From Chionis minor (lineage: Eukaryota; Chordata; Aves; Charadriiformes; Chionididae): DNA of 64,000 bases. A program made the position numbers and the translations under genes. A model generated the notes under the pieces. That model was given only the letters and a program-made list of their open reading frames with translations, was not told where the DNA came from and did no database searches. The stretch lies in the NCBI GenBank assembly GCA_013398295.1, contig VZSF01008960.1, forward strand, positions 1-64,000. Reading direction: 5' to 3'. This document shows positions 1 through 13,221 of this stretch, one piece after another (the stretch's first letter is position 1; the number at the start of each line of letters is the position of its first letter).

Positions 1-885
1 TTGGCTGGGTCCCATCCAGCCCCGTAGACTCATGTCCATCTAAGTGGTGTCACAGGTCCCTCACCATTTCCCTTTGGATTGTGGGGGCTTCTTTCTGCTC
101 CCCACCCCCGTTGTCCAGCTCAGGGGGCTGGGTACTCAGGGAACAATGGGTTCTACTATGAAAGACTGAGGCAAAGAAGGCATTAAGTAGCTCAGCCTTT
201 TCCTCATCCTTGGTCACTCTGTTTCTCCTGCTCCCATCTACTAAAGGATGGAGATTCTCCTTAGTCTTCCTTTTGTTGCTAATGTATTTATAGAAGCTTT
301 TAAAATTGTCCTTAACATCAGAAGCCAGGTTAAGTTCTAGTTTGGCTTTGGCCCTTCTGATTTTCTCCCTACATAGCTTCACAGCACCTTTGTGGTCCTC
401 ATGAGTAGTCCACCCCTTCTTCCAAAGGTCATGATTTTTCCTTTTTTCCCAGAGTTGCAACCATAGCTCTGTGTTCAGCCAGGCCAGTCTTCCCCCAACA
501 GGTCTTTCCTCAGCACATGGGAACAGCCTGCTCCTGTGCCTTTAAGACATCCTTCCTGAAAAATGTTTAGCCTTCCTGGACTCCTTTGCCCTTCAGGACT
601 GCCTCTTAAGGGACTCAGTCAACCAGGCTCCTGAAGAGACCAAAGTCCACCTTCCAGAGGTCCAAGGTGGTAGTTCTTCTGACCCTGCTCTTCACTTCTC
701 CACGAATCGCAAACTCTTACCTTTTCATAATCACTGTGCCCAAGATAGCCTCCAATCATCACCGTCTCCGTAAGTCCTTCCCTGTTTACGAGCACCAGGT
801 TCATCGTGGCATCTTCCCTGGTTGGCTCCCTCACCAGCTGTGTCAGGAAGTACTTCCACTGAACTTCCACATCTTTGTAATTGGT
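1..885 (-). mobile_element. CR1 LINE fragment: end of ORF2 endonuclease and start of reverse transcriptase
   Basis: Read on the minus strand, 870-619 keeps 83 open residues with the end of the endonuclease domain: FLTQLVREPTR (residues 8-18), NLVLVNREG (24-32) and GGYLGHSDY (40-48). The usual SDH motif is SDY here, so the catalytic-type histidine is lost. 460-50 keeps 136 residues of the endonuclease-RT linker, with DNFKSFYKYI (51-60) and KAELLNAFFASVF (88-100), both typical of CR1. The two stretches are separated by stop or frameshift damage. The element is broken at about 885 and runs off the window at base 1, where the RT core would follow. It is a dead non-LTR retrotransposon, not a host gene. 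Confidence 0.85.
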
Positions 886-3800
886 AACTGAACATGTTTG
901 TTTGGGTTTTTTGTTTGTGTCTGGTTTTGGGAGGTGTCTTTATAAATTACATCCCCAGAAGAAAATGTTAAATATCTTTATGGTACCTTGCTTGATCTTT
1001 ACTATGGCTAACGTTAAACTAGAAAATCACAAACACAAAAATTCACTTTCAATGTAAGAGGAATAAGAAAGAGATTTTGTCTTCTGTGTTTCAAGAGTGT
1101 ATGAAAGAAGGGCAGTGCTTTCCGTACCTTTTTGGTTTGATATTGATACCCTAACTTTGTAATGACACCATACACAGGCTCACCCACAGGCCGTATAATA
1201 TCTTAGTCGTAGCTACCTACATGTCAGATGTTTGTTTTGATACACTTCCACTTTAATTTGCGTGTATTTTGTTTTCATTGAGTGACTTATCACAGCATAT
1301 AAATTCAATATGGATTTGAAGCCAAAGTGCTAATTTTATAAATTGCTATTTATCCACAGTCATATGGAAATTACTCACTTCTGCAAATGTTTACATGACT
1401 CAGTGATTCCAGTGAAACTACTAATGTAAGAAAGTTTGTAGAAATAAGCCTGAGAAGCACTGACAATCCTTTGAACTGGAATTTGACAACCATAATTTTG
1501 TATGAAGGCCAAAGGAGAGGAAGGAATATTTTGGCTAATATGACAGAAAAAGTCCTTACCCTTGTGACTAACTTTTTATTTTTTCATAAGGCTGTCTGAA
1601 GAGGTTATCAGCTTCATTTCCTCTTCCATTGGCCAATTTTTCTTTCAATTTTTCCCCTCAATTGGAGTGTTACAGTTGCTTGTGGAGTTCCTTGTAAAAT
1701 AGATCCCTTACACAATCCCAGTAAATTAAATTCTTAAAAGTCAGCTACAAAGCTAGGGCCAGAAGAAAGCTGTCAAAGACAGGAGACTTTAAAGCAAATT
1801 TTAGTGCTTTAGAAAGTGTGCATGACCACCTGCCCACACCACACTACATAAAAGATAGAATTTTGAGAGAAATCAGGAAGGCATCTTGCTGGCACTAGAG
1901 CCTTGACTGATACTCACCTTTGGTTTAATCCTTATATGGTTTATCACATCATTTTTTTATTAGGATTTTTCTTATTTTTTCAAGTAATACTGTAGTACTA
2001 ATGCTCTTAAAGTACACTTCATTGATATTTTCCTTTGCTTTACATTCTACTTTTCCTCAATGCATGGGGAATCATTCACCTCATTTCGACTAATTTTCTT
2101 TAAGGGAAGCAATAGTACTTGATTTAGCCAAGTGTAATGTTTCAAATTTTATCCATTCTTTAAAACGAGATCAGTCACTTTTTGACTGATGAGGTTCTCT
2201 TTTTAATTATCTTAGAAAATGAAAAGAATGATCTTCTTTTCCTTTGGTGAAAATGAATTCCAAAGGTATACAGAAGTTTAAGAAGCTAGTGTATTCCTTT
2301 TCATTAGCCATTTTATATTTTGTTCAAGAAATTCAATATTTCAGACATGTATAAATGACATATAGGAAAGAAAGATTACTTCAGAATTGGTTTTAGAAAT
2401 ACTTTATTTTTCTGAATAAGACCATTTACTTAGTGCTAAGAATTGCATGATTCATTTATTCTTTTCAAAATAATGTAGATTTTTCTGTATTCCTTGCCTT
2501 AATAACATTCATTGTAAAGAAAAAATAATCCCAGACATACTCTTTGTAGAGTTAATGATTGGCAGTAACTTAAAAGCAGACTATACTATATTAAACACAA
2601 ACCCAGATTGTTTGGGCACAAAACCCAGAATCCCAGCACTGAGATTTTTCTTGGCTAAGCATCAAAGCGTGTTAATAGGTATAGTGTTAGCCTGGGACAA
2701 AGACGGGATTGTTACTGTGGTATATTTCATCCTGCTGCTACTTGGCAAGAGTCAGTGTATTTTTAGGTGAAGTTTGTGTGTGCATTTGTCTAGCCACCTG
2801 GAAAAAAGGATGCGTAGATGACCCGTGAAAATGCAGTTAGCACGATGGAAGGTGAGAATGTGTAATCCCTATTATACAGTGAATTTTTAGCACTATATTG
2901 TGGGTAAGATAACATTTCAAAGGGCTGGAGTGTTCTCAGTTGTTTAGCTGCACGTGGGACTTTTTTTTTTTTTTTCAATAACATAACAACGGATTTAACA
3001 GTGGTATAGCCATTTACTTTTTAATTGCTAAATATTCATGCTCCATTTCCTTTCTTTGTTTCAACAGAGTTGACTAGCACGGGAAGAGACATTTTGAGGT
3101 TTTTCTTTCTATTATAGAACACTTTGTTTTGTAAATATAAGCTATACTTTTAAAAGTGGTACTGCAGTGAAAGATGACTGCAGTGTGTTCAGACGTTCTT
3201 TATTCACCGCATCTGCTTTTTGTCTCAACAGACAATTCATGGTATAATTCAATATTTTTATTGTTTTAGGTGCCTTCTATGGAGCCCAATAGGTAATAGA
3301 TATTTTTAGTGTAGTGTAGAACAAGTCATGTTGGTTAGCAGATTCTGGTTGTGGAATCTTTATAATTAATAATATTTCATGAATAAAAAGAAGTGAAATT
3401 TAATTATTGCCTAAAAAGTTGTTGTGTTAAGGTTTTGATAGTTGTCAATAGTAGTAGTTGGTAGTTTGGTAATAACAAAACAAACTGAGCTGAGCAGATT
3501 TGATTTGGAAATCTTTCAGATGGTAAAGATAACTGCTACTAAATTAATTACTTTTTTTTTACCTCAAATATTGTAGCTACTACACTATTTTAGGTAAAAA
3601 GCTGTATTTCATATTATTCTCCATCCTGTTTTATAACACTTAACGCGCTGGTAATTTTTTGAGTACATGTCTTCACTGACTTCTCTGCAAGTCCACCTAT
3701 CATCTTGGCTGTCAAGTGGAATAATGGATTTTTTGTCTTTTTTTTTTTTTCTAAGAATCTTAACAAATTGTTGCCTTTCTAAGCCCTTTTTCTCTTTAAG

Positions 3801-4320
3801 CCTGAAACATTCAATTTCTAATCAAAGCATCATCAGCATTATAGTGTTATTTTAGTGATAAGCTTGATGTAAATTCCTATACAAATCATAAAAATCAACA
3901 GTAGTATTCAAGTATTCAATTTCTTTTTTCTTCCACTTTGGTCAACAGGGGAGGTCAGCTCTCTTTCTGTGAGAGCTGTGCAGTGTTGGGTAATTAACTT
4001 TAACTTATCTTTGTTGGTTAGGGTTTTCTTTTTGCTGAAAGGACTCTTCCCTGTCCTGTGTTCCTCTTCCACAGGTGTATTAGAAACCTTTCCAAAGCAA
4101 GCCACTGTACAGGACCTTTTCCAAGCAGACATTTCCTTTACTGCTGTATATGTACAGCAATATCATTTTCTGATTCCTTGCCACTAGCTGAATTTTAATC
4201 AAACAAATTTTTAGTTCTTTCCCTAGTGTTGTTAGGCTTCTACCCTGTTTTCATTCCACTGTCACTTTGCTTTAACAGTTGGGCCTATTGAAGATCCCTT
4301 ACATTCCCATTGCTTTTTCA

Positions 4321-4390
4321 CAGATAGATTAATTATAGATCTATTAATATAGATCGAAAACAGATCTATACATCTATTAATTATAGATTG
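4321..4390. repeat. AT-rich cluster of short direct and palindromic repeats
   Basis: ATTAATTATAGAT occurs at 4328-4340 and 4376-4388, with AGATCTAT-type palindromic words between. It is likely a decayed simple repeat; no function is implied. Confidence 0.5.
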
Positions 4391-4703
4391 TTAGCTGCAT
4401 TGCCACGTGCATACTTGTAGTTATTGTATGAATCTTACACATGTGATATCAGGAATGCTGTTTCAGATTCTTCATAAATCTTTTCTTCAGTGTATCTAGC
4501 AATCCAATTCAGAACTTCATTGGAGGCATTTATTCCTCTAGCTTAATAGACAACTTGATGTCTGTACGTGAAAGCAAAAAACCAGTGGTCTTCTAGAACT
4601 GAAGACCAGAATATACTACATTGACCCTTGCTTTTCCGAGCAGATGCCTTGTAAAATACGGATTTTTTTACTCTTAGAAATCTATTCTCTATGGTTAATA
4701 TTT

Positions 4704-4720
4704 GGGGGGGGGGGGGGGGG
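4704..4720 (+). repeat. Poly-G mononucleotide run (17 G)
   Basis: An uninterrupted run of 17 G, a rare kind of homopolymer in an otherwise AT-rich intron. It can form a G-quadruplex and is prone to length errors in sequencing. Confidence 0.95.
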
Positions 4721-6839
4721 CAACAGAAAGGGAGCAAAACAAACCCTGAGTACTGCTGTTCTTTTGTTCTTTAACACTGTCAAGTATTATTATTATACTC
4801 CACTGAATGCATCGTGGTGTACCATATATATAGGTTAGCATTCCTTGGCTAAGTTCTGCAGTGAACTTTACAAATTTCAGTCTTCCAGAACTTTCACGTT
4901 GCTCACTGATAATAGTACTGTTCCTCACAGTTGTGAACTCCCAGAATGAGAAGACTATAGTTGTGTTTTGTTGAAATAATAGAGCAGATTCTATGGAAGT
5001 TAAAGCAATGTATATGTTCTCCTTCTCCCATAAATGTTACCATTTTTGTTGTAAATCATAGTAGTTGCAATTTCAGGCTGTGTTTTGTTGATATTTTCTT
5101 ACTAGTTGATGGATTATCACACACATTTTGTTGCTGCTTCTACAAAATCTCTCATAAAGAAATTCAGGTTACTTGATTTTAATTTTGTTTGATGTTAGGG
5201 TTTTTTTGCATTCGGTTTTTTTTAGGGGTGAACGTGATTATATGACATGGTGTTTTGCTTTTCATATGAACAATTTCAACCTTTATATTAAGAAATAGTA
5301 ATGCTATTAATAATATCCTTCAGATTCAATCATTTTACCATTATTTGTTAAACTTCCCAGTTTTAAATCTATCTTGGATATAAATGACAACTCTCTGGTT
5401 GCATAATTTGCTAGTTAAGTTTACATGTACTTAATCATAACTGTCCCAGATAAGTTCACACGTACTTCCCTTAAGCAGTGAAGCATTTTACTTGCAAAGC
5501 ATTGTGTAACTTAATTTTCTTTTTTATTAGTTGATCAACTGTGGTTTTGATAGAGGCATGCAGCCAGTGATGTTATGTATTGGTTTCTGCCTCTGTGCTC
5601 ATCTCTTGAATTTAATACTGAATGACACTAGTGTAAATAGTATTGTATCTCAACATATGGCACTGACTTAATGATCATAGAGACAACAAAAATTATTACC
5701 TCCTTTTGAAAACATGCCTGTGTTATACTGAAAGGCAGCCTTACTGAGACTGGTGATAGGATAGTAAGTATGACTAATATTCTGCGATAGTCTTGTAAAG
5801 TGGTATTTTTATATTTATGAATTACATGCTCATAAACACACTTCAGTGCCCCTTGTGCTTGTGAGTGTAATCTATACTCTTCATAGATAATTATGCAAAA
5901 TATTTTTATAATAAATTATCAACAATTTTAAGATTTTTCTCTGTGTGTGGATGTATCTTTACTGCTACATTTTAGTATGGAATTTGTAACTTGTTTTCTT
6001 TTCCCCTTTTTTCCCCTGTGAGATGACTTACTTGAAATGAGTGGTAAGTTGGATAATTTCTTGCAGCTCAAGTTTTTGTCTCTTTGAGGATACAGGAGTT
6101 TATTTGAGAACAAGGGAGTAAAACATGGCACTTACAAGCTAGATCCTCCAACCTTTTGCTGCATGTGTCATGATTTCTGTAATTAATAGTCTTACTAGTT
6201 CACTGAGTCTGAATTCAGTAAAACTGACTAAAAATGGTAATAAGTATTACAATAAATTTTAAGAATTATGTTTTGAGGAACAAACTTTTAAGGTTCATTG
6301 CCAGGCAAACTTTTTATTGGTCTAGAGTCAAGAATATGTACAGGCTGAAATAGTCCCTTTTTGATCAGACTCCTTTGCACATAATTAAAGCAAAGCTATG
6401 TAAATAAATGAATTGTTTTGGGGAAAAAACACTGTGTTGGTTTATTCAGCAACAGTAACTTCAATGTATTTCAGTGCATGTGTTCCATAAAAAGTGTTTA
6501 CAAGCTGATTTCTGTTTCTTAATATCACTTGACTTTAAAGTTTAAGTATGGAGAACATAGGAGAGTTTCCTAATAATTATAAGCATAGAAAAACTATTTC
6601 AGATGTTTTATTGGAAATGTGTTTTGTGAAAATTATTGTCACAAGCACTTGCATTGATTATTTCTGCAGAAAGATCTAAGATGTATTAATCAAGATTCTG
6701 AACAGAATTTCTGTCAGCAAGAACAAAGAAAACCCAACTTGAGTCCTTATAAGGGTATATCTGCTTGCAATGAGAAGAAGCTGTTTATCTAATGAAAATG
6801 GAAAATATCCAAAAAGCCTGGACTTTGAGAGGATAAGGC

Positions 6840-7110
6840 AGAAAAGACTGCTATGATCATTTAATCCAGTGCTTTACCTAATAGAGCACACAAGACTCTC
6901 TTAAATTCTTTTATCTCACTCTTATCTTTTGGTGGAAAAAAAATCCCATTTTAATGTAGAGATTTATGCTGAAAGATGTCCCACTAAAATTTTCTTTGGA
7001 AACTGCCTTTTTTGTCAAGTAAACAAAAATGATGCTTCTTTTCAGTCTGCCTTTTGACTCAGATGCGTTAGACCCTTTTTCACTCATCTGCTAGCCCTCT
7101 GTTAGCACAT
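6840..7110 (-). mobile_element. Possible ancient CR1-type 3' end, heavily decayed
   Basis: The run GATCATTTAATCCAGTG followed by weaker similarity resembles the plus-strand view of old CR1 tails (GATCATCTAGTCCAGYG). No octamer end or ORF survives. The call rests on short word similarity only. Confidence 0.3.
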
Positions 7111-10100
7111 TCATCTTCATTGGCAAATTGTGACCAAATCACCCTAGAACTTTGATAAATTAAGTAAATTGAGCATTAACCTTCCTTTTGTCACATTTTA
7201 CTGTTTCCCCAGTCTTTGCAGTGTGTAAACTTGTTCAGAAATAATGCTGTGTTTTCTTCCATCATGCAAGGTCTCTCTTCTCTTTATGTCCACAAGTAGT
7301 AGATAATAGTTCTGTTATTTTGCTCAAGTACAGTTTATCAAGCTTATCATTACCTCAGACATATTTTCTCTTTATAAATCGTGATAAAACATTATGGTTC
7401 CCCTCACCTTCTTTCTCCCTGTACTTCTCTGGGATTTGCCTCCTGTGTTATTCACAGCCAGCATTCCCCATGGCTCAGAAGTCTCTTCATGCGTCTTTAA
7501 AAAACACTGGATGCAAATTGCATGGCCCTGTTGCTTTTTTTGTACTGCTTAATTTTTAGTAGCTGCTCTTTCTATTTCAGGGTAACTGAAAAAGGCAGAA
7601 AATATATCATCTTCAGATGTTATATTGGGCTTTCTCAGAGAACTGAAAGACCTGTTGAATCCTTCTGTTTTTCCTACATTGTTAGTCCTTTTCCATTTTT
7701 TATGCTGTAATCCGTAACGTAAAAAGAAAATTTACAAATGTATTTTTTCTGTATGTACTCAAAGATGCATGTCTGTATAACTTTAGCTGTGTCTGTTGCC
7801 ATAAATAAATGGACAATGATTAGTTAATGATCACTTTTCTATTTAAAAGTATTTTTACCTTATTAAAATAACACCTGAAGCCAAGTTAAGAAAAGTAAAA
7901 ATTTCCTGTTTGGTACCATTTTTTACTCAGGCATTTGGCAGCAAATTACAAATAACCAGCTTCATGCTTTTCTCTGTAAAGCTGCTTATTCTTTGTATTT
8001 CCCTGGACCTTGAACATAAAATTAAAAATGCTGGTAAAATCCAAATATTGAGGCCAAATATTATATATTTAGGTCATCTTTTTAAATAAAATTGTTACTA
8101 GAAAGTAATGTTTCTTTTGCACTCTAATATGTTAAAAATTGAAAATAGGTCTCTCTATGAATGAACACCTGACAGAAAACTGATTTGATGAATTCATGTT
8201 GTTTCTTCTTGTTTTGCTGGAGAATACCATGATGAAATTGTGTTTTTCCCAAGCTACCTTTATTAATAACTAGACTAGGTAATGCCATCTTCTGTAGTGG
8301 ATGGCATTTTGCAGAGACTGACTTTATTACCAAGAAGGTGTTAAAGGCCTGGACTAATGCTACAGGATGGCTGTCAGTCAGCTTGTTACTCTTGGGGATA
8401 TTAGGATATTAAAGCATCTCACGTGGGGGAAGACCTCTGGTAAAACAGATAGTACTATTAATTGCAGGGGGAGCAGTGGTACAAAATACATGATTTCACA
8501 GAGCTGGCTCTAGCCTGTGAGTTTTCATTTGTCTCTTACCATGATCATCTTTCCCTGTGGTATGTTTTCTAGTTTTCTGGGTCGCTGAGCTCAGACACTG
8601 ACTTCCCTTTCCATTGAATTAAGGGAATTGCTTTGAGGCATCAGAGAGATAGCGGTCATGAACAGGGGCAGAAGAGAATAATGTAGCATGCTGCCACGCT
8701 GCATTATTCTTATCTGCCCATTTCTGGCTAAGGGACTGCACAAAACAAACAAGTATTTCTTCAAGAGTAGCTGAGAAGGCAGTCTGAGTTTTAGTGGATT
8801 TTGTGCAGTGCTACAGAAATGTGCCTTAACTGTTTGCAAAGAGAACTCACTTTTAAAAGTTGCGTAAACCATATTACTGCTATGTGGAAACAATGTTAGT
8901 AAGTCCAGTGTTAGTAAGTCAGCCTGTCAAGTGGTATGTGACAACACACAGCTTGTGTACTCTTGCACATGTTCTTAGAGCAATGGAGTTGTCCATTTTG
9001 GAACGTATGGTGGTGTGTGGGATCAGCGGGGCTTATTGAGTCTGTCTCTGCAGGCTGCACCCAACTCAACTTCTAGAAGATTACGGATATTTCTGCATAG
9101 TGCTCATAACCCTCCAGAATGTGGAGGCTTTATTGGAATGTACTGAGCCAAAGCAAGATTTATGTATTTACCCAGAGAAAAGAAACCCCAAACACAAAAA
9201 CCATGGGAAGCCCTCCCAGAATACTGGGGAATATCATATTGAGGTATGCAAGTGTCTCGTTGGGAGCCATCCTTGGCCCAGTATATCTGATGCTGACTTA
9301 GACTGGTAGATCATGGTGGACTTCAGATGAGAACCATAAAGTTAGCTGTCGTTGCACCATGTTCGTGTGCTTGGAACGCAAGGGAGGGATTACAGACCTG
9401 GCCCAGAAAAGAACCAGTTATTGTTGGAGTTTGTGTCTGGTTTTACGTCTCGTTAAAGCAATCTTTGCCCTTTTCAGACTTCATCTGTCTCTAGATATGA
9501 GTGTTAGAGGTGGGGCTTGTCAGCCTGCTGTTCTCATATATGTATGCCTGGCTAGATGCTTTGTGATCTGCTGCTGAACTCACATGTTTCTTCAGGTCAA
9601 CAGTGGATGATGCAGGGCTGGACTAGTAAGTTATGCCATGCCGCCAGCTCGCTCAGGGTTGAGTGTCTGTATGGTCTTCTGTTGCATCTGTGTGGTACAT
9701 AGGGGTGGATTTTGTGGCATGTCTCTTCCTAAGCCTGAACGCACTATCTGTAGCTTGCTGCTACTGTGACTTTGAGGAATATCACAAAACACCATCTGTC
9801 CCTTTTTACCGAACTGATTGTACCACTCTGCGTTATAACTGGGTTGTTCCAAGTTGTCATCCATTGACTGCTATTATAATTAGTTTATGTAACTACGTAC
9901 TCATGCATGTACATACATACGTGTGTATATTCAGTTACATGTGTGATGACAATGTATTTGTAGTCTACAGTTAACCTGGGGGATTGTTCATGGTCCAGAA
10001 AAACTGGTAACTGCTGCCTAGGCATTTTAATGAAAAGTACTGGATAAATAAAATAAGTATCATTCTCGAAGAGGTTACAGTATAATATACGCTCATCCAT

Positions 10101-11666
10101 TAAAAAGACATAAGGCAGACGTTAAAACATGAAACAGTAATGATCTGGACAGGCCAGTTTGACAGTGGCATACATACTCAGGTAAGCAGACCTCTAATGC
10201 TTTCCTGCACATTCTGCCTCAAATTGTAACAGAAAAGACAAATTTAGGAAAATTTTAATCATTATAGATTATATGGTAACTAACATTAGGAAAGGACTAT
10301 TGATAGGACTATTGATTGATACAGTTTTGAACTATTTCAAAAAATGGTTTGGACTATCATGAAGAACTTAGGTTGAGCAAACACTATTCCAAATTGTGAT
10401 GTCAAAATATTTTGTTCATACTCATTGCTTGACTGTATTGCAAGTACTTGGTTTCTTGTATCGTTTTTTGAGAGATTTAAACTCACATGTAACTCTTATC
10501 ACTGTTTTCATTAGTTCTCGTTTTGACTCATTGTGTACTTGAAAATTTGTGATCCTCTCAGTAAAAGGGTTAATGCACATTGTTTGACAACTTCCCGAGT
10601 TGGAGAACAGCAAAGCATACCATAGCCACAGTTGGATAATTTCACAGCGAAATCACTTTTTAATGAGAAGTATATCAGCAGTACAGAGCTTTTGAAGTTG
10701 TTCTTAAGTTTGGCTGATAAGCAGCCATACTGAGCTCATTGATGGAAAAGCATCATTTGCTGAACAAGCCTCTTGGTTATGACTGGAAGTCACAGTTACG
10801 TCATTGCTTGGTTAATTGGCTGCACCTGTCACTTGTTAACAGCTCTAATCCAGTAGTCTCTGAACCACGTGTTGAAAGATCAGCAGGAGCAGGAAAGAGC
10901 CTGGTGCACTGGGAAACATTGTTAGATGTAATCTTAGTTTGGCAACCTGTTGTGCTTGTTAAATTCAAATTGTCACTTTTCAGCTCATGTCATGAGCTTC
11001 TCAAAATGAGAACGTTGCAGATAACTTGAAAATATGTGGTTATTTTCCTTCAAGGCAATGTGTAATTAAGAACTTTTTTTTTTTTTACATAATGTATTCA
11101 TTTGTGGGTTTGTCTTTTGTAATGAAAAATTCTTTATAACTTTCTTCATCTTGAAGTTGGAGTGTAATTAAAAAATATAAATACAAAATTTGTAGTATCC
11201 AGGGAAAATATATCTAGGTACCTATATATGTACATACACACAGGCATATGTACTTGTTAGTATTTAGATATTTCTCCCATGTCATGGAGTTTGACTCCTC
11301 AGCTGTCTCAGGTGCTTGTTGTTGTTCTGCCTTTTATCACATAAGACTGTTTGGGGCATTGAATTTTCAGTACAGTTATTGTATATGAGTAATTATGTTG
11401 ATGTTTCCTGCTATTTATATACTTAAACTATCTTTCAATTCTAGTGTGCTTTTGAGCTATTTAAATAGTTTGAGTTCTTCAATACATCTTGAAAATACTT
11501 GCTTTCTACATATATTCATATTGTGTATAAATTTTTGAAAGTACATCTGACTATCTTGGGCACTAGATTTTGGGACAACTCGTGTTTTGCAATTTTTGTA
11601 CATTCTATAATGAGCAACTTGCTAAACTTGTTTAGACAATTTAAATAAGCTAATTAGCTTATTCTG
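7111..11666. other. Intron; locally GC-richer at about 8985-9870, no repeat recognised
   Basis: No gene could be supported. From about 8985 to 9870 the sequence is less AT-rich than its surroundings and carries several overlapping short open stretches on both strands, the longest 103 codons (9663-9974, plus). None shows a known domain or good splice sites. The rest is ordinary AT-rich intron. A T-run lies near 11074-11085. Confidence 0.6.
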
Positions 11667-11917
11667 CACTAGATCAGGTTGCTCAGAGCCCTGTCCAACC
11701 TGACCTTTAATGTTTCCAGGGATGGGGTAACTACCACCTCTCTAGGCAACCTATCACAGTGTTTCACAACTGTCATTGTAAAAAATTTTTGCCTTGTATC
11801 TAGTCTGAATCTACCCTCTTTTAGGTTGAAACCATTACCCCTTGTCCTATCGCAACAGGCCCTACTAAAAAGTCTGTCCCCATCTTTCTCATAAGCCCCC
11901 TTTAGTACCAGAAGGCT
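11667..11917 (-). mobile_element. CR1 LINE fragment, end of ORF2 and 3' region
   Basis: The plus strand shows the reverse complement of a CR1 3' region: GATCAGGTTGCTCAGAGCCC, then CCAGGGATGGGGTAAC, then CCATTACCCCTTGTCCTATC. The octamer end is missing on the left. On the right the CR1 breaks off inside TACCAGAAGGCT and passes directly into an LTR (11918). Confidence 0.85.
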
Positions 11918-12256
11918 ACGTCTAAGTTACTTGGGAATACAAATGCCATAACTCCGAACATCCCTCGCTCCCTTCTTCTTCCCTCAGCTTTATATACTGA
12001 GCATGGTGTCATATGGCATGGAATATTCCTTTGGTCAGTTGTGGTCAGCTGTCCTGGCCGTGTCTCCTCACAACTTTTTGTGCGCTCCCAGGTTACTCAC
12101 TGGTGGGAACAGTGCGAGGAGCAGAACAGGCCTTGACTGCTTCACAACAACCAAAACCCTTAGGGCACTTCCAAAACTACCCTCATCCCAAATCCAAAAC
12201 CTAGCACTACACCAGCTGCTAGTAAGGTCAGCCCTATGCCAGCTGTAACCATGACA
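11918..12256 (-). mobile_element. Truncated endogenous retrovirus LTR (same family as 57330-57917)
   Basis: Aligns by eye with the LTR at 57330-57917: shared words include TTACTTGGGAA, CTGAGCATG, TCATATGG, GGTCAGCTGTCC, GGCCTTGACTGCTT and TCATCCCAAATCCAAAAC. It starts abruptly at about 11918, so the U5/R part with the poly-A signal is gone. The outer U3 end survives as AACCATGACA at 12247-12256. On the minus strand a TATATAAAG box lies at 11996-11988. It is a non-coding relic. Confidence 0.75.
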
Positions 12257-13221
12257 GTTTTCAGAGGTGGAACGACAATGAAAAGTTTTCATGATGGAAT
12301 TAACATTTGAATATTAATTGTGAGATCATAACATCTAACTGGGAGGCAGTTTGTTGTATATGGAATGGCGAATATTTCTGAATACATGTACATTAAATAC
12401 CATCCTAGTACCAGTTTTCGTGATTTGTTGGGTTTTTTTAAAATTCAGGAAGAAATAGCAGTAAATTTAAATATAGCATGTTACTGTTACAGAAATGGCA
12501 TTATGGTAATACTCTCTTTAAAAGTACATGTGTACTGTAATCCAATGTACGTGGAAGAGATGATAGTGAATCAGTCATTTATTGCTACTTTTGTTGTGGT
12601 AAAAGATAGGGTCCCTGCTAATTTTTATGGATATATTTGCCCTCTTTAAGATAACATTCTTAAACAATTAAGTTGAGTGACTGTTTCACTGGCTAGAACA
12701 TAGAATGGGAAAAAAACCCACTTTTATTGTGAATTGAGATCAGAAATTTAATAATAACTTCCAGAAAAAGCGGGTGGACTTAACATGTTCAGCTTACTCT
12801 GAACTGCAATTTTTTATTTTTTCATTTTTAATGCATATTATCTGTGAAACACTCAAAACTGACAGCTTCTTCAAGACTTATTTAGGGATATTAATTACAA
12901 TTTACTTTGGATTATTCTGATTATATATTTTATAATGAAGGTGTCATCCAGATTTTGGGTTGTTTCACACGTGCTTTATGTACTCATTTTTTATCTTACA
13001 ATTCAACATTGAGCAATTTACTGTTCATTCACAGTAGCCTAAGACAAATAAGTTATACCAATCTGTTTCTAGATATATTCAGGTAGCTAGCTGTTTTGAT
13101 TACAAGATATCCTGTCTGAAACTAGCCAATTTGTTAAGTTGCCCAAAGAAAAACACATTGTAAGATTTAAAACAAACAAATCACTCCATCCCTCTAAAAT
13201 GCGGATTTGTATATCAGAGCT
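12257..13221. other. Intron, unique AT-rich sequence
   Basis: Nothing recognised. A 94-codon open stretch at 12365-12649 (plus) has no known domain, low coding character and no convincing splice sites. Confidence 0.6.

Larger units (their letters stand above)
886..6839. other. Intron, mostly unique AT-rich sequence
   Basis: No exon, RNA gene or recent transposon was recognised. It holds a T15 run at 2961-2975, a G17 run at 4704-4720 and a small direct repeat of ATTAATTATAGAT (4328-4340 and 4376-4388). Short open stretches have no recognisable motifs and no good splice context. Confidence 0.7.

Noticed and set aside
10739..11029. 96-codon open stretch with VERSAGAGKS, slightly like the CWC27 region before EELRKEA
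   Set aside because: The likeness is a few residues only; there is no suitable donor after it and no continued similarity.
12003..12292. Open stretches in both directions over the LTR fragment, and similarly at 57582-57937
   Set aside because: They lie within non-coding LTR sequence and recur because the two LTRs are related.
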